64,000 nt of DNA from Dipteronia dyeriana (GCA_032871835.1 CM065303.1:58070597-58134596); one strand, 5' to 3'. Positions 1-11,368 are shown, counted from the stretch's first letter. Notes: generated by a model not told the origin, from the sequence alone. Numbers and translations are program-made.

Positions 1-1880
1 GCACCCCACGGGAACGCATCGAAGGCATTGAAGTCCTCTACCAACCGAAACTGCCAAACTGGAATCTTCAATCTCTTGTTCACCCCCATCAATATCCAGT
101 TCAACATGTAAATAAGGCACAACTTCACAGCATCGTACGCTTGTTGAAACTCTCCGCGGGTAAGAACAACCCTCAAGTCATCCAACGATACCTCATCATG
201 TGCAGGAAAGTACCGTTGATGTATGTCATTCTCAACTGCAACATACATACTCGTGTCTGGTACGACTCCAAAACGTAATCCAGTGATGAGGCTAAGTTCC
301 ACCTTCGAAAACCTAACCACATGGTTCCCTAACAAGAACTGCATCTCATCTGTCGGCCCATCACGGTCCAACTCCCGCAACAGCAGCTGATGAATAACAT
401 CACCCAAAAACTTCAGCTTCCGGTGCATCGACATGAAATGCCCAAAACATGAGGCCATGAACCGACACTGATCCTCAACAACAAACTCTTCAGGGACCCG
501 TTTAAGTGCATCGTCTATACGGACGAGGGCTTCAAAATGGTCGTGTCGGGTAAAATTTCCCTTGAACCAATCTCCTTCTGGAGTTTTAAGCAATTCCTTC
601 AACCTGCTCGTCATCTGCAATGTCACAGAAACAATACGTTAGTAAAGTAAACTGTAAAAAAATTAGAAAATATTCTCAATCGTTTGAAACAAATTCTCGA
701 TATTTATAAAATATTCTCGATCATTTGCAAAAGTTTTTGATCATTTGAAAAAGTTCTCGATCCTTTGAAAAACCTCTCGATTAATTGAAAATTCTTCTCG
801 ATCATTTTAAAAAATCTCGACCCTTTGAAAAACATTATCGATCGTTTAAAAACATTATCGATCCTTTGAAAAACCTCTCGATTCTTTGAAAAATCTTCTC
901 GATCATTTTAAAAAATTTCAAAAACATTCTCGATCATTTGAAAATAGTCTCGATCATTTGAAAAACCTCTCGATCATTTGAAAAACCTCTCGATTCTTTG
1001 AAAAATCTTCTCGATCATTTTATAAAATCTGGATCCTTTCAAAAACATTCTCGATCGTTACAAAATTATTCTCGATCGTTTGAAAAAATTCTCGATCGTT
1101 TGAAAAAATTCTCGATCGTTTGAAAAAATTCTCGATCCTTTGAAAATAGTCTCGATACTTTTAAAATCTCTCGATTCTTTAAAAAAACCTCCCGATTCGA
1201 TAAAAATTCTTCTCTTCTCAAAATCTTGATCTTTTGAAAAACATTCTCGATCGTTAGAAAAAAATTCTCAATCGTTTTAAAAAATTCTCGATCCTTTGAA
1301 AATAGACTCGATCATTTGAAAAACCTCTCGATTCTTTAATAAATATTCTCGATCATTTAACAAAAGCTCGATCACTTTGAAAAACATTCTCGATCGTTAG
1401 GTAAATATTCTCGATAATTTCAAACAATTTCTCAATCCTTTAAAAATATTCTCGATGCTTTTAAAATGTTCTCGATCCTTTGAGTAATAATCTCGATGGT
1501 ATGATAAATTTCCTCGAATCTTTCTATAAAATGTTCTCGATTTCGCTTGAAATATTCTCGATTTATTATTTAAAAAAAAAATGCTCGATACCACAATTTC
1601 ATCTTCTTCATAACATATTCAACCTCATTTCAAACCCAAACCAAAACCACAACCACAACCATTGTCAACCATAATCTACAATTTCAATCAACAGAACAAG
1701 TCTAAAATGTAATGATAAATTATCAACAACAAATCGATAAATAAAACAAACTGAACTTACCTCTGGCAATCGCTGCGAAATGTATTGTATCCCCGTTCCG
1801 GTTAATAAGCTGTCGATTCCCTCACCGTCGATTTCGTTGTCGTCGGTTTTTTTTGTCACTGTTGCTTTTCTCAAACTCAC
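1..1880 (-). CDS. DUF1985 domain protein of a MULE element, 5' part (exons 1761-1880 and 1-614)
   Basis: Two exons are read on the minus strand. Exon 1 (1761-1880) encodes 40 residues beginning MSLRKATVTK and ends at a consensus donor, GAG|GTAAGT. Exon 2 begins at 614 after TTGCAG and stays open to the window edge, 204 codons. Joined in phase 0 the product reads ISQRLPE-MTSRLKELL, the usual lead-in to DUF1985. The domain is recognised by its core: GDVIHQLLLREL, the FLLGNHVVRFSKVE segment and LITGLRFG. These proteins often continue into a Ulp1-like C48 cysteine protease, but that part would lie outside the window. The function of DUF1985 is unknown. No stop or frameshift is visible, so this copy may be intact. 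Exon 1 is inferred from splice sites, not from a transcript. Confidence 0.72.
655..1590. repeat. TCGA-cored minisatellite, about 45 degenerate units of about 20 bp
   Basis: Units resemble CTCTCGATCATTTGAAAAAC (20 bases) and vary between about 19 and 23 bases. The CTCGAT core is the most constant part; the base after GATC and the length of the A-run vary. The array fills most of the 1146-bp intron (615-1760) of the DUF1985 gene. A different TCGA-cored array occupies the matching place in the related element at 61570-62636. Confidence 0.9.
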
Positions 1881-2035
1881 AAAACAACAACTTTCTCTCT
1901 TTTTTAATTTTGTCAGGATATTCTCGTCTCTTTACGTTAAATGATGTCTTTTAAACTTACATTACTAAACTGGTGATATTTGCACAACACCCCTTTGAAA
2001 TAGTGCCATTTATTTTTCGAGCCCATAGAACATTA

Positions 2036-2578
2036 GACTTCAAAGTTGAAATCAGATCAAGCAATTTCCTAAAAGCAGTTTTTTTATTTCCATCCATTAG
2101 ATACATTACAGTTTGCATGAAATTTCAGATGTTTACTATCATTATGAGCTGCTGAAACATAATAGAACCAGTCCATTATTTTAGATTTTAACTGCAAAAT
2201 AATGGACGAGAGTGGCCCCTAACTCTAGACTTATCTTATAAATTTACAAGGGAGCGAGAAGAACACTATAGGAAAATACTACAAGAACGAACTCGTATGA
2301 TTAATGAGCAATTAATAACAACTGAATTATAATTCAAGGGTATTAGAAAATTAAAATAAAACAAAAGATATTTATAAAATAAATTATCATATCTTTGTTA
2401 ACTATCCATTAACAAGACTAATTCAATTTAGTAGCAAAACCCAGATTCCATCACATTCCTAGGTAACATTTTTCAAGAACCTGAAGACTAAAACATCATC
2501 AGATATAACACTAGTCTAGCCAAAGTTTTGGTACTCTAAAACATCATCAGATACAAGTCATACAACACTAGTCCAGCA
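2036..2578. other. Intergenic, AT-rich; probably includes the LPXC 3' UTR
   Basis: I see no gene here. The part next to 2578 should hold the 3' UTR of LPXC on the minus strand. A short repeat occurs near 2495-2575: two stretches containing AAACATCATCAGATA followed by CACTAGTC. Confidence 0.5.
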
Positions 2579-4192
2579 TCAGTTTTCATTTACAACTTCA
2601 GAAACTTTAGAATGTATAAAAATATTTTCTGCTAAAGAGTTCTCCACAACCATTCGAGTTCTTGACAGGCTACGTGCAAAATCAGCATGCAGTGCATGGC
2701 TTCCCTGCATTGCAAGCAAAGCAAAATTACGTTCAGCAACTTGATAGAATGTCTTAAATGACAATCATGCAATCTCACATAATTATAATCAAGACATTCT
2801 TTCCTATCATCTCCTAAATCTTACGTTTATTTGAACCAGATGCAAGAGTAATTAAATAGGTTCGTGTTCATGCTCTTGTATCATTATACGTCTTTTCAAA
2901 TGGATACATGTAATAGTCCTATCTATACATATCTCTGCTAGAAAGATTACAATATTAAAGATTAGGATTAGCCAATCACAAAAGCCAAAATAGGGGAAAA
3001 ACTAAGAGAGCAAAGACTCATGCCTTGAAAGCAACTATGTGTGCCACAGGAATCCCTTGACTGCCACTGCATGCTAATAGGGATAGGTCACCCACAAGAT
3101 CTAAGACCTTATGCCGACAGGGTTCATCATGGAAACGCAGTGGTGGGTTTAACCAACCTTCACTACCACTGCAGAAGAGAAAAATTAATTAAGCATTCAA
3201 TGAAAGCTTGAGGAAGATTACTGATTTTTTGGTTTCATATTCTAAATGTATGTTCATGTCTAAAAGGTTAATAATTTATGGAAATTCCCACAATTCTCTG
3301 TAAACATGATTCTGAACCTAGTAGATATTCAACATTCTCCTTTATTAAGCAAAAAAAAAGGTATTTATTCAAATTGCTTCAAAATCATGTCGAGGTAGCA
3401 CCCATCAGTATTTGCCTGAAACTGGATCCAGTTTTTCATTTTCACCCAACCAAACCTCCACATTTGCAACCAAATTCAATCATGTGGTTCTCAAACACAT
3501 CATGTTGGACTACAGCCAGCCCAACTGATTTAGCATTTGTGAACCCTTTATCATTTACAAATAAATGAAATGTCTCACCTACAAACAATAGCATTTTCCA
3601 ATGATCCCCCTTTAATTAGTCCTAAGTTGCGCATAGATTCCACCTGAAAGGATTTTCCCACAATGATTCAGTGTTGGTAATGAAAATCAGTAATAGACAA
3701 CTAAAGCTATGGTCAAGAAAGCACTTCTACCCAATAGAGATATGATTAACCAGATACCAGATTGAAGAAAAATCACTATAGATAACATATATATTGCTTA
3801 ATCTTATAGACTCCAACATAGGCTGTTCAAAAACAGTCACCCAAATTTATTGATAAAAGGTATCTGGGTAAACAAATATAGCTAACAGTTGTAATGCCTT
3901 TATGATGTTATAACGTTAAGGTCACCGCTGCTTATTTAATAGCACAGGATATTATAACAAGGCTAACAGCAGAGAGAGAGAGAGAGAGAGAGAGCTAACA
4001 GTTCTAATGCCTTTATGATGTTATAACGTTAAGGTCACAGGTGCTTATTTAATAGCACAGGATATTATAACAAGGCTAACAGCACAGAGAAAGAGAGAGA
4101 GAGAGATAACAGTTCTAATGCCTTTATGATGTTATAACGTTAAGGTCACTGGTGCTTATTTAATAGCACATGATATTATAACAAGGTTAATA

Positions 4193-4252
<60 letters not shown>

Positions 4253-6574
4253 CCTCATAAATGCAAAAAGTTCTTGAAGAAGCTATATGCATCTCATAGA
4301 AAGAGTCATCCAAAGGAGCAGAAGAAAACCATTGGCGGCCAATAGCTGGGACCTAAACAACACAAAGGAGAAATGTTGAGAAGATTCTTGGTACCTCACA
4401 TATAACAAGAAAAAGAAATACAACAATATGGTATGACTATTAAAATGCAAGCATAAAGCCATCAAGTTGCCAGCCACAAATATATATAGCAAGTATAAGT
4501 GCAACAAAAAACATTAAGGAAATGTTCAGAAACACAGCAACCAGTAAGGGGATTAATAAAACAAAAGGAATCAAGGAATCAACAAAACCCTCAAAGTCAC
4601 TACTGCACAACATCAAATAACTAATGCAAGCTTACGTGCCTGGGGAAAGTCAATTCCGTAAGTGATTTGGAGCTTTGGAGATGGAAAAGCGGCAACAAAA
4701 GAATCATTTTTCCACACATATACTGGTTCATTTAAATATGGTGCAAGTTTTTCACCAGTCTTGCCACGCTGATCCAATGCCTCCTTCATACCAACCTGCT
4801 CAATCGCCTCCACCCATGTACTTGCCGATCCATCAAATATAGGAACCTGTGTCAGTTAATCATTTAGATCATTAATCCTTCTATGTTCAAGAATAACAGA
4901 TATTGGCCTCCATCTTACTCCTTAAAACGTCGATGAAGAATAATTAATATATATTCCGTTTGTATATTGTATTAGCATATCATATATTCAAACAGAAACT
5001 CTTCCACCGAATTCCCTCCCCCAGCTTTAGATAGGATGAGTCCTTTGTTGATACAAAGCACATTCATAAAAAAGGACACAAAAAATAGTATGGCTGATCA
5101 CTGATGAAACCGCCCCTCTGTGAACACCCAAGAAAACTTCAATACAAAGGTTTTGAAGTCATGACTTCCATGTGTAAAATATTAATTTGAGTAAAACATT
5201 CTAGCCCATGTTAAGGAGAATGAACCTGAATAATAGACACAAACTCAAGTTTTGCAAGGCTGGTCTACTACCATCTGCTCCATAATTTAGGATAAGTTAT
5301 CAAAGATGCAAGAATTAGGCTATAGCAATTGCACTAATCCGGTGCCCCTATTGGCACCCAGGCAAATTTGGAAACATAAATTCCTGTAGATGGCGCCTGT
5401 TTCAATATGACTATGAGGTTATATGGCTAGCTCACCAATTAATCCATTTTACAACTACTTGTATTTTAGCTTTTGGCCGTATGTGAAATCAGCGATTAGT
5501 GAAGCATTTTAACAACCTCAACCTCCTCTAAATAGAAAACAGGAAAAATGTGAGTATGCATTGCAATAAGAGTGGGATTAGACTCGTCAATTTAAGAAAG
5601 CATTAAAAAGGTTGAGTATGCATTGCAATTCATACAACTAAACTAACAACAAACTCTCATACCAAACTCAAGATTAAAAAGCTGGCAATTCCAGCAACAA
5701 TGTGATTCACAAAGTAAAAAATTGCAATAAGTTTTACCGGTTTAAATTTAAATTCACCCACAAATTTGCAAGTATAGAAAGCAATTCTAGCACTGACCTC
5801 AACCTCTTGATTCTCCGAATCCAAATTTCCAATCTCAATCCTGCAGTTATCAACACCCTTAGCCTCCAAAGCCGAGAGCAAGTGTTCAACGGTCCGAACT
5901 CTAAATCCATCTTTACATAGTGTGGTACACAGGGATGATTCTTTCACGAAAACAATAGATGCAGGAATCAATTTGGATTGAAAGACGAAATACCTCCCTT
6001 GGCCAGCATACTCCGGCCATATCCTCACAGTCGAAACCTCGCCAGAGTGAAGAGTCTTACCGCTCCTCTCTATGCATCCCGATAGGGTTTGCTGAAGCCT
6101 ACCCGTCTGTCATCAAAAGACAATCATACATACATACACAAAGGTATATATAGAGGCCATCAAGTGCAGACACAGTACGGATTTATCTTTCAGTGTACTT
6201 TTCGAACTTCTCAATTTTACAGAAACATAAATAAATCTGTGAACTTGAAATGTTCCGAATTAGCTAAAACACAAAATTCGCACAAACCTGACTGCATTTG
6301 GAAAACAATTATACTAAATATATGTATATATTTAACTTCTTCTTTTTTTGGATAATTACAAATAAGAGAGAAAGCAACTGATGTTAAAATGATTGGAAGA
6401 TCTAGCGAAAACAATAAATATTTAAAATTTTCAGTTGCGGCCTAATCAAACAAGTAGTATCTGTACTCTATTCAATTTTCATCTTTCCCTTCCATTTTCT
6501 CGGCAACCAAACAGAATTACACTAAAACCACCGCAACCAGTTACTAATCGAGAAACACAAAAACAGAGAAGAGG

Positions 6575-6605
<31 letters not shown>

Positions 6606-6669
6606 ATACGGATTTCCAGGAGATGATATTGGAGGACTTGAGAGCGTTGAAAGCGCCAGACAGAGTCAT
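2579..6669 (-). CDS. LPXC: LPXC: UDP-3-O-acyl-N-acetylglucosamine deacetylase (7 exons, 337 aa)
   Basis: Zinc enzyme of the second lipid A step. It removes acetate from UDP-3-O-acyl-GlcNAc; in Arabidopsis the lipid A pathway is mitochondrial. Exons: 6610-6669, 5798-6106, 4640-4846, 4251-4352, 3579-3643, 3024-3168, 2579-2704. Joined, they give 337 residues with no stop, close to the family length. Visible motifs are [12 protein letters not shown] (about 37-48), the catalytic and zinc pair EHLLSAL (E94, H95), the zinc ligands in HKVLD (H267, D271), and a C-terminal KGSHALH (H299) matching the bacterial catalytic histidine. The N-terminus is short and has no acidic residue in its first 20 positions, which fits mitochondrial import. 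The start at 6669 was chosen because it gives a phase-0 exon running directly into [10 protein letters not shown]. Introns 3 and 6 appear to start with GC (CAG|GCACGT, AAG|GCATGA), and intron 4 starts GTCTCTCT, a poor donor. The neighbour NUP155 is head-to-head, 4.8 kb away. Confidence 0.9.
3881..4250. repeat. Three tandem copies of a 111-113 bp unit inside LPXC intron 4, ending in a long (AG)n tract
   Basis: Copies start near 3881, 3994 and 4105. Each contains TAATGCCTTTATGATGTTAT, then AACGTTAAGGTCAC, GCTTATTTAATAGCACA, and ends in an (AG)n run. The third run extends for more than 50 bases to 4249-4250, where its last bases form the GT of the LPXC intron 4 donor on the minus strand. Confidence 0.92.
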
Positions 6670-6834
6670 GTGAGACTGATAGCGGTTGCGACTGCGACGA
6701 AAACCGAGAGCGAGCGCAAAAACGCAGTCGTTTTTGGAAGAGAAGAGCTGTACATTTTGGCGGTATCGAGGAGAGATTCTAGAACTCGACCACCGTGAGA
6801 TCATACTTCGAACAAGGCTGGCTTGTACCGGAAT

Positions 6835-7421
6835 CCCATCCCCATTTCCTAGAACCTTCCCCCATCTCTCATTTTCTCATTTAAAGAAAACGGATATGGG
6901 GATATTTGGGGTCAAACATCCCCGTTCCCAATTTTCCATTTTCCCAGTTTTTCTCTGTTTTCTTATATTCCTCGATCCCTCATTTCTTATTTCCCTATTT
7001 CTCTATTTTCCTATTTAATTAAAAATTCTAAATTAAATTTTAAAAAAACAAACTTTTCATTACAACATAAAATATTTCAAATCCTTCAAATACATATTAT
7101 AATTATATTTATATACTTTTGGAGAAAATAGGAAAATAGGAAAATGGAAAAATGGGAAAATGGGAAAATGGGAAAATAGGGATATCTATCCCCATTCCCA
7201 TTTCAATTTAATTGTGGAGGAAATGGAGGAATGGGAATGGAAATGGAGGAATGGGAATGGGAATGGGGAGGGGTCCCCCTATCCCCATCCCCATCCCCAT
7301 TTTAATTTGGGGATAAAAATCATCCACATCCCCCCATTTCCCCAATTTTTCCCAAAAAAAAAACCTCAAATTGGGATGGGATGCGAAGATTTGGGACCCC
7401 AGAGATAAATGTACATCTCTA
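6835..7421. mobile_element. G/C-skewed foldback element just upstream of LPXC
   Basis: The left arm carries CCCATCCCCATTT, TTTTCCCAG and ATTTTCCTATTT. The right arm carries the inverse: AAATAGGAAAATAGG, repeated AAAATGGG, then GGGAATGGGG and a second CCCATCCCC block. Much of the element can fold on itself. A candidate target-site duplication is ACCGGAAT (6827-6834) against ACCAGAAT (7422-7429), 7 of 8 bases. Such elements are often hAT derivatives, but the terminal repeats are not clear here. The left edge lies about 165 bp upstream of the LPXC start codon, so it may sit in the promoter. Confidence 0.5.
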
Positions 7422-7660
7422 ACCAGAATCCAGATTGTTTATGCTGTGTTGTCCATTTTCAGATTACAGTAGTACTTGCTCTTTTTGTTCCAAAAACGAT
7501 TTCGAATTAATTTTTTTTTTTTCCAAAATGATTTCGAATTTTATTTTATAAAGTTTTATTATGTTTGTACAACTTTTTTATTTTATTTTTTAAAAATAAA
7601 AATAAAATGAAAAATAAAATCAATAAATTTTGAAAATGATAAAACAATATTGACATCTTT

Positions 7661-8462
7661 GGGTCTGTTCTGTAAATGTTTTTCTTTCTGTGCTTTTTTA
7701 AAATAAAAATGAAAATAAAATTAATATTTTTGGTTTCGATTTCGAATTATGAAAACGCGTTTGATAGCATTTATTATAAACTGTATTCTAAAACTGAAAA
7801 CGGAAAAAACACGTTTGGTAGATCAATTGAAAAAAATTACAATTATCTAACAAAAACAATTTATCTATGTTAATTACACAACCCCCGTGAAATCCTTCAA
7901 ATTTCTAGATTTTATGTCTTCTATTAACGTGACAACTACATAGCTTCTACAAATTTTATAAACTTTCAAGGCATCATATGTATTATTAAGATCAAGTTTT
8001 TGGTCCACCAAAAGAAATTAGAGCTCCAAATCCAAATTGTCCCAATTCAAAATCTGATAATAATCATCCTCCAATACCCACCCTCAAATTCAAGACTCTG
8101 CCTATAATAATATGCCCCACAATTGGATCTATAGCACCAACAACAGCTCCAACGACAATAACAAGAAACAACTTTTGGAAAATTTCTAGAAACACAACAA
8201 GCAGCTTTTTGTTTTAAAAAAAGAAAGCTCCACCCCAACAACAATAAAAAGCAACTCCACCTAGACATGACCACGGTTTGGTTCGAACCGTGGAACCGAA
8301 CCGAACCGAAACGAGCCGTAACCATGTGAAATGAATCGGAACCGTAACCGTAACCGTAACCGGAACAGTGGGGGAAACGGTTCGGTTCCGGTTCCTCCTC
8401 ATAAAAAACTGCCTTGGAACCGGTGGTTAGGTTCCGGTTCCGGTTCGGAACCGCCGGTTCCA

Positions 8463-8522
<60 letters not shown>

Positions 8523-9530
8523 ATTATTATTATGCTAAATTGTAAAAGAAAGAAAAAAAAGAACCGAACCGGCGGAACCGGAACCGGAACCGCCTACCGA
8601 CGGCTCCGATTCTTGCTCCTCTCGGAACCTGTTGGAACCGTAGGCATGCCTAACTCCACCCGTTTACCGTTTATCTCTTCAATATATATATATTAATGAA
8701 GATTCAAGTTTTTTTTTATTTTTTGAGAAGAAAGTAATGCCCAGTAATTCAACCTTTAATTTGTATATATTTTTGTGCCTTTTGTGTAATAAATAGAGAA
8801 ATATTGAGGGAAAGAGAATGAAATAAGGAAATACTAACTTGGAAATGTAACTTGGAAATATCAAAGCTAAATACAGACATCTTATATGGAAATGTAACCT
8901 ATAAAACTAACAAAATAATTACCTTGAATTCTCAGACCAGACTACCATTTTAACTCATGATCCAAATTCTAAATCCCTAACTTCCTATTGCCCCCAATTT
9001 AAACCATTTAAACATAAATTGAAAATCCCTAACTTCCAATTGCCCTCAAATTCAACCACCTGACAAAGAAGAAGAAGTAGAAGAAGAAGATCGAAAGAAG
9101 AAGAAGAAGAATACGAGCAAGAGAAGAAGAAGACCGGCCGAAGAAGATCGTCGACAAAGCCGAACAGATCGATGACGGCGAGGACGAAGCAAAGCTGATC
9201 GGCGGAGAGCAATTAGTGGTGGCAGTGAGCGGCGAAGGAAGAAAGAAGATGAAATGGGAAGAGAGAAAAGGATGGAGAAAGAAGGAGATGAAGAACGTGA
9301 ATCGGTGAATGTCTGGTTGAAGAAAAAAAATAAAAAATAAAAAAAGAAATTAATTTAATATTGTTAACTTGTTTAAAAAAAAAAAATTGTGTTTTTAAAA
9401 TCTTTCATTTTTAATATTGATTTTTTTTAAAATAAAATAAAAAACGGTTAACGAACGTGTTTTTGAAATCATTTAAAAAAAATAAAAACGAAAATGGACT
9501 GAAAAATAACTACAAAACTGGACCGAACTA
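7661..9530. mobile_element. Non-autonomous element with long AT-rich termini (family A), carrying a nested hAT MITE
   Basis: The left end (about 7661-7850) has TCTGTTCTGTAAATG, TTTGGTTTCGATTTCGAATT and AAAACGCGTTTGATAGC. The right end (about 9400-9530) has AAAACGGTTAACGAACGTG and AAATAACTACAAAACTGGAC. Both ends recur at 60960-61165 and 62900-63045, and the left-type end recurs inverted at 9930-10090. This supports a family of mobile elements with conserved ends and unrelated middles. The middle holds the hAT MITE at 8262-8652 and a GAAGAA-rich, more GC-rich block (9060-9300) of unknown origin. I see no coding sequence I would trust. The superfamily is uncertain. Confidence 0.45.
8262..8652. 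mobile_element. 391-bp hAT-type MITE with perfect 8-bp target-site duplications
   Basis: The element is flanked by ACTCCACC at 8254-8261 and again at 8653-8660. Its ends are TAGACATGACCACGG and, inverted, TAGGCATGCCTACGG. Subterminal regions are packed with AACCG and GGTTCCGGTT repeats, as in many plant hAT elements. The middle is an (AT)n microsatellite (about 8464-8518). It has no coding capacity; open frames across it are repeat translation. Confidence 0.85.
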
Positions 9531-9929
9531 TATTTTTAATTTTGTTTTTCATTTCATTTTTTTTTAAAATCACTTTTTCTTCTTCTTCAATCCTCTTCTT
9601 CTATTTCTCCGATCATTCTCCTTCTTCGATCCTTTTTCTTCTTTGATTTGGTTTTCTTTCCTTTTTTTTTTAATTTGTTTTATATATTTTTTTACTGTTA
9701 TTTTTATATATTAAAATATACTTATTTATAATTTAAGAGATTAGTTTTGATTAATTGATAAATTGATTTTTTTAAGTAATTTAGGATTTGTTACTTTTGT
9801 TTAATTTATAAATTATAATAAAAAAATTATATTGATTAATTATTTAATCAATTTGTTTATAATTGTAATAATATTAAATAAAATTAAAAAAATTGATATT
9901 TTAATTTTTGGTAGTTTCGGTTAATTTAT

Positions 9930-10090
9930 CAGACGTATTTTTTCCGTTTTCATTTTAAAAATACAGCTTTCAATATATGTTACTAGACGTATTTTCATAA
10001 TTCAAAACTGAAACAAAAAACACTGTTTTTATTTTTATTTTTTATTTTCAAGAAACAATAACCAAAAAACGTTTACATGACGGGTTTTTA
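9930..10090 (-). mobile_element. Inverted left-type end of the family A long-terminus element
   Basis: Read on the minus strand it matches 60960-61165 closely: a GTTTCAGTTTTGAATT-like word, then AAATACGTCTAGTAAC, then ACTACCAAAAATTAAAATAT. The part between 9530 and 9930 is AT-rich and may belong to the same copy. Confidence 0.5.
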
Positions 10091-11284
10091 GTATTTTTGA
10101 GATTTTGTGATCTTGTTTTAAACATATTTTTTTTTGTGAAGATTTTTGCTTTCTTGACTTTTGGATTGAAATTTAATAAGAGAAATAATTGACTGAATAG
10201 AAGAAAATATTATAGAACGGATAAACAAATAAAAAATGGAGGAGAAAATATGTTTAAAAGGATATATATAGAGATTGTATTATTCAATCTGCGTTTTCCG
10301 AAAAGAGATTAAAAAGTTTCATAAATCTATTTACACTAGATAGTTTTTATTTTGATAAATTGACATTTCAATTATTTATTATTTAATTTATATAAATATT
10401 CAACTTTTTGCTTAATTCCAAATATTTTACGATTGTTCCATTTATTACTTTAATATAATTGTAAAAGTGTATTAATACCTCTCATTTGTTTTATTAGAGT
10501 AAAATTGATTAAACAATTAATTAAAGTAAATAATAATATTTTTATTATTTTATAATAAAATGATATTAATATTCTGAAAAAGTAATGTAAATTAAATTAT
10601 ATATTTGTAATGAATTAACCTAAAATTACAATAGAACCATATAAAAATTTAAATAAAATTAGTAAAATAATTGAAAACATACAAAAGAATAATGTTACTT
10701 TTTTAAAATTTGGTATTTAAATCTGATATTTATTTAAATTGTATTATATTTACATGATTTAAATTAATTACAGTATTGCCACATGACCCACGTCATTTGG
10801 ATACTAAATTTTGACACCAAATTTAAATAAAGTAGAATTACTAAAAAAAAAAAGAATAAACCATCTCCACCGAATATTTTACATGTCAAACACCATAACA
10901 TGTTGGTTTTATACTGAATTTAAATTGAAATACAATTTACATTTGTAATAATGAAAATTAACAAGTAAAATACACCTGTACTTGTAAAAAACAAGGACAT
11001 GTCTAATCAAAATCGAAAAAAATAATAAAAATTATTTTAAAAAAATCACAAAAAAATATTACAAGATATAAATATAAAAAATAAAAATCGCAAGATATAT
11101 AAAAATAATAAAAAATTGCAATACTTATTTGGCAATTCCATATACGTATTTTTTTTTGTTTTTTTTTTTAAAGAGCATATAGGTAATTTCAATTTCAACA
11201 GAATTGCGCCTCCAAACGGTCCTTGAACTTGTTGAAAATGAAAATTTAGCTTAATTTGCCCGCCACTGACAAAAGTCCTCTCAA
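10091..11284. other. AT-rich intergenic DNA upstream of NUP155
   Basis: No gene is seen. The last 150 bases become less AT-rich and probably contain the NUP155 core promoter. A weak foldback of about 150 bp may be present at 10690-10840 (AAATTTGGTATTTAAA against ACCAAATTTAAATAAA), too degenerate to call. Confidence 0.5.
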
Positions 11285-11368
11285 AAACCCTATTATTTTC
11301 GTACCCGCTATTCTCTCACTAAAATTTCCTTTGTTTGGCTCCCTGTAAAGACTGCCTGAAAACCCTAG
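11285..11368 (+). promoter_or_regulatory. Two telo-box-like motifs in the NUP155 promoter or 5' UTR
   Basis: AAACCCTA occurs at about 11285-11292 and AAACCCTAG at 11360-11368, 160 and 85 bases upstream of the NUP155 ATG. Telo-boxes of this form are common near start sites of plant housekeeping and growth-related genes. Their role here is inferred. Confidence 0.5.

Larger units (their letters stand above)
1..2035 (-). mobile_element. Right end of a DUF1985-type MULE (Mutator-like) element, cut by the window edge
   Basis: The stretch holds a minus-strand DUF1985 gene and, outside its start codon, a terminal segment at about 1935-2035. That segment reappears in both orientations at the two ends of the element at 61570-62636 (shared words such as TGGTGATATT and GTGCCATTAA-like ends), which marks it as a terminal inverted repeat. 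DUF1985 and Ulp1-protease genes are known cargo of plant MULEs (the Kaonashi-type group). The gene's first ATG is only about 55 bases inside the terminal repeat, so the promoter is probably in the repeat itself. The other end is outside the window, and I cannot tell whether a transposase is present. The outer boundary is approximate and no target-site duplication could be checked. Confidence 0.6.

Noticed and set aside
655..1590. Regular array that might suggest a CRISPR
   Set aside because: The units are contiguous, degenerate and have no unique spacers, and the DNA is a plant nuclear intron.
4636..4640. GT donor (GCAC|GTAAG) for LPXC intron 3
   Set aside because: It can be spliced in frame only with another acceptor and gives FPQAPIG instead of the conserved FPQVPAIG. 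Kept as an alternative in the findings.
5657..5797. Continuation of LPXC exon 2 past 5798
   Set aside because: It would add [14 protein letters not shown] residues not in the family; GAG|GTCAGT then joins the conserved VPIFDG exon.
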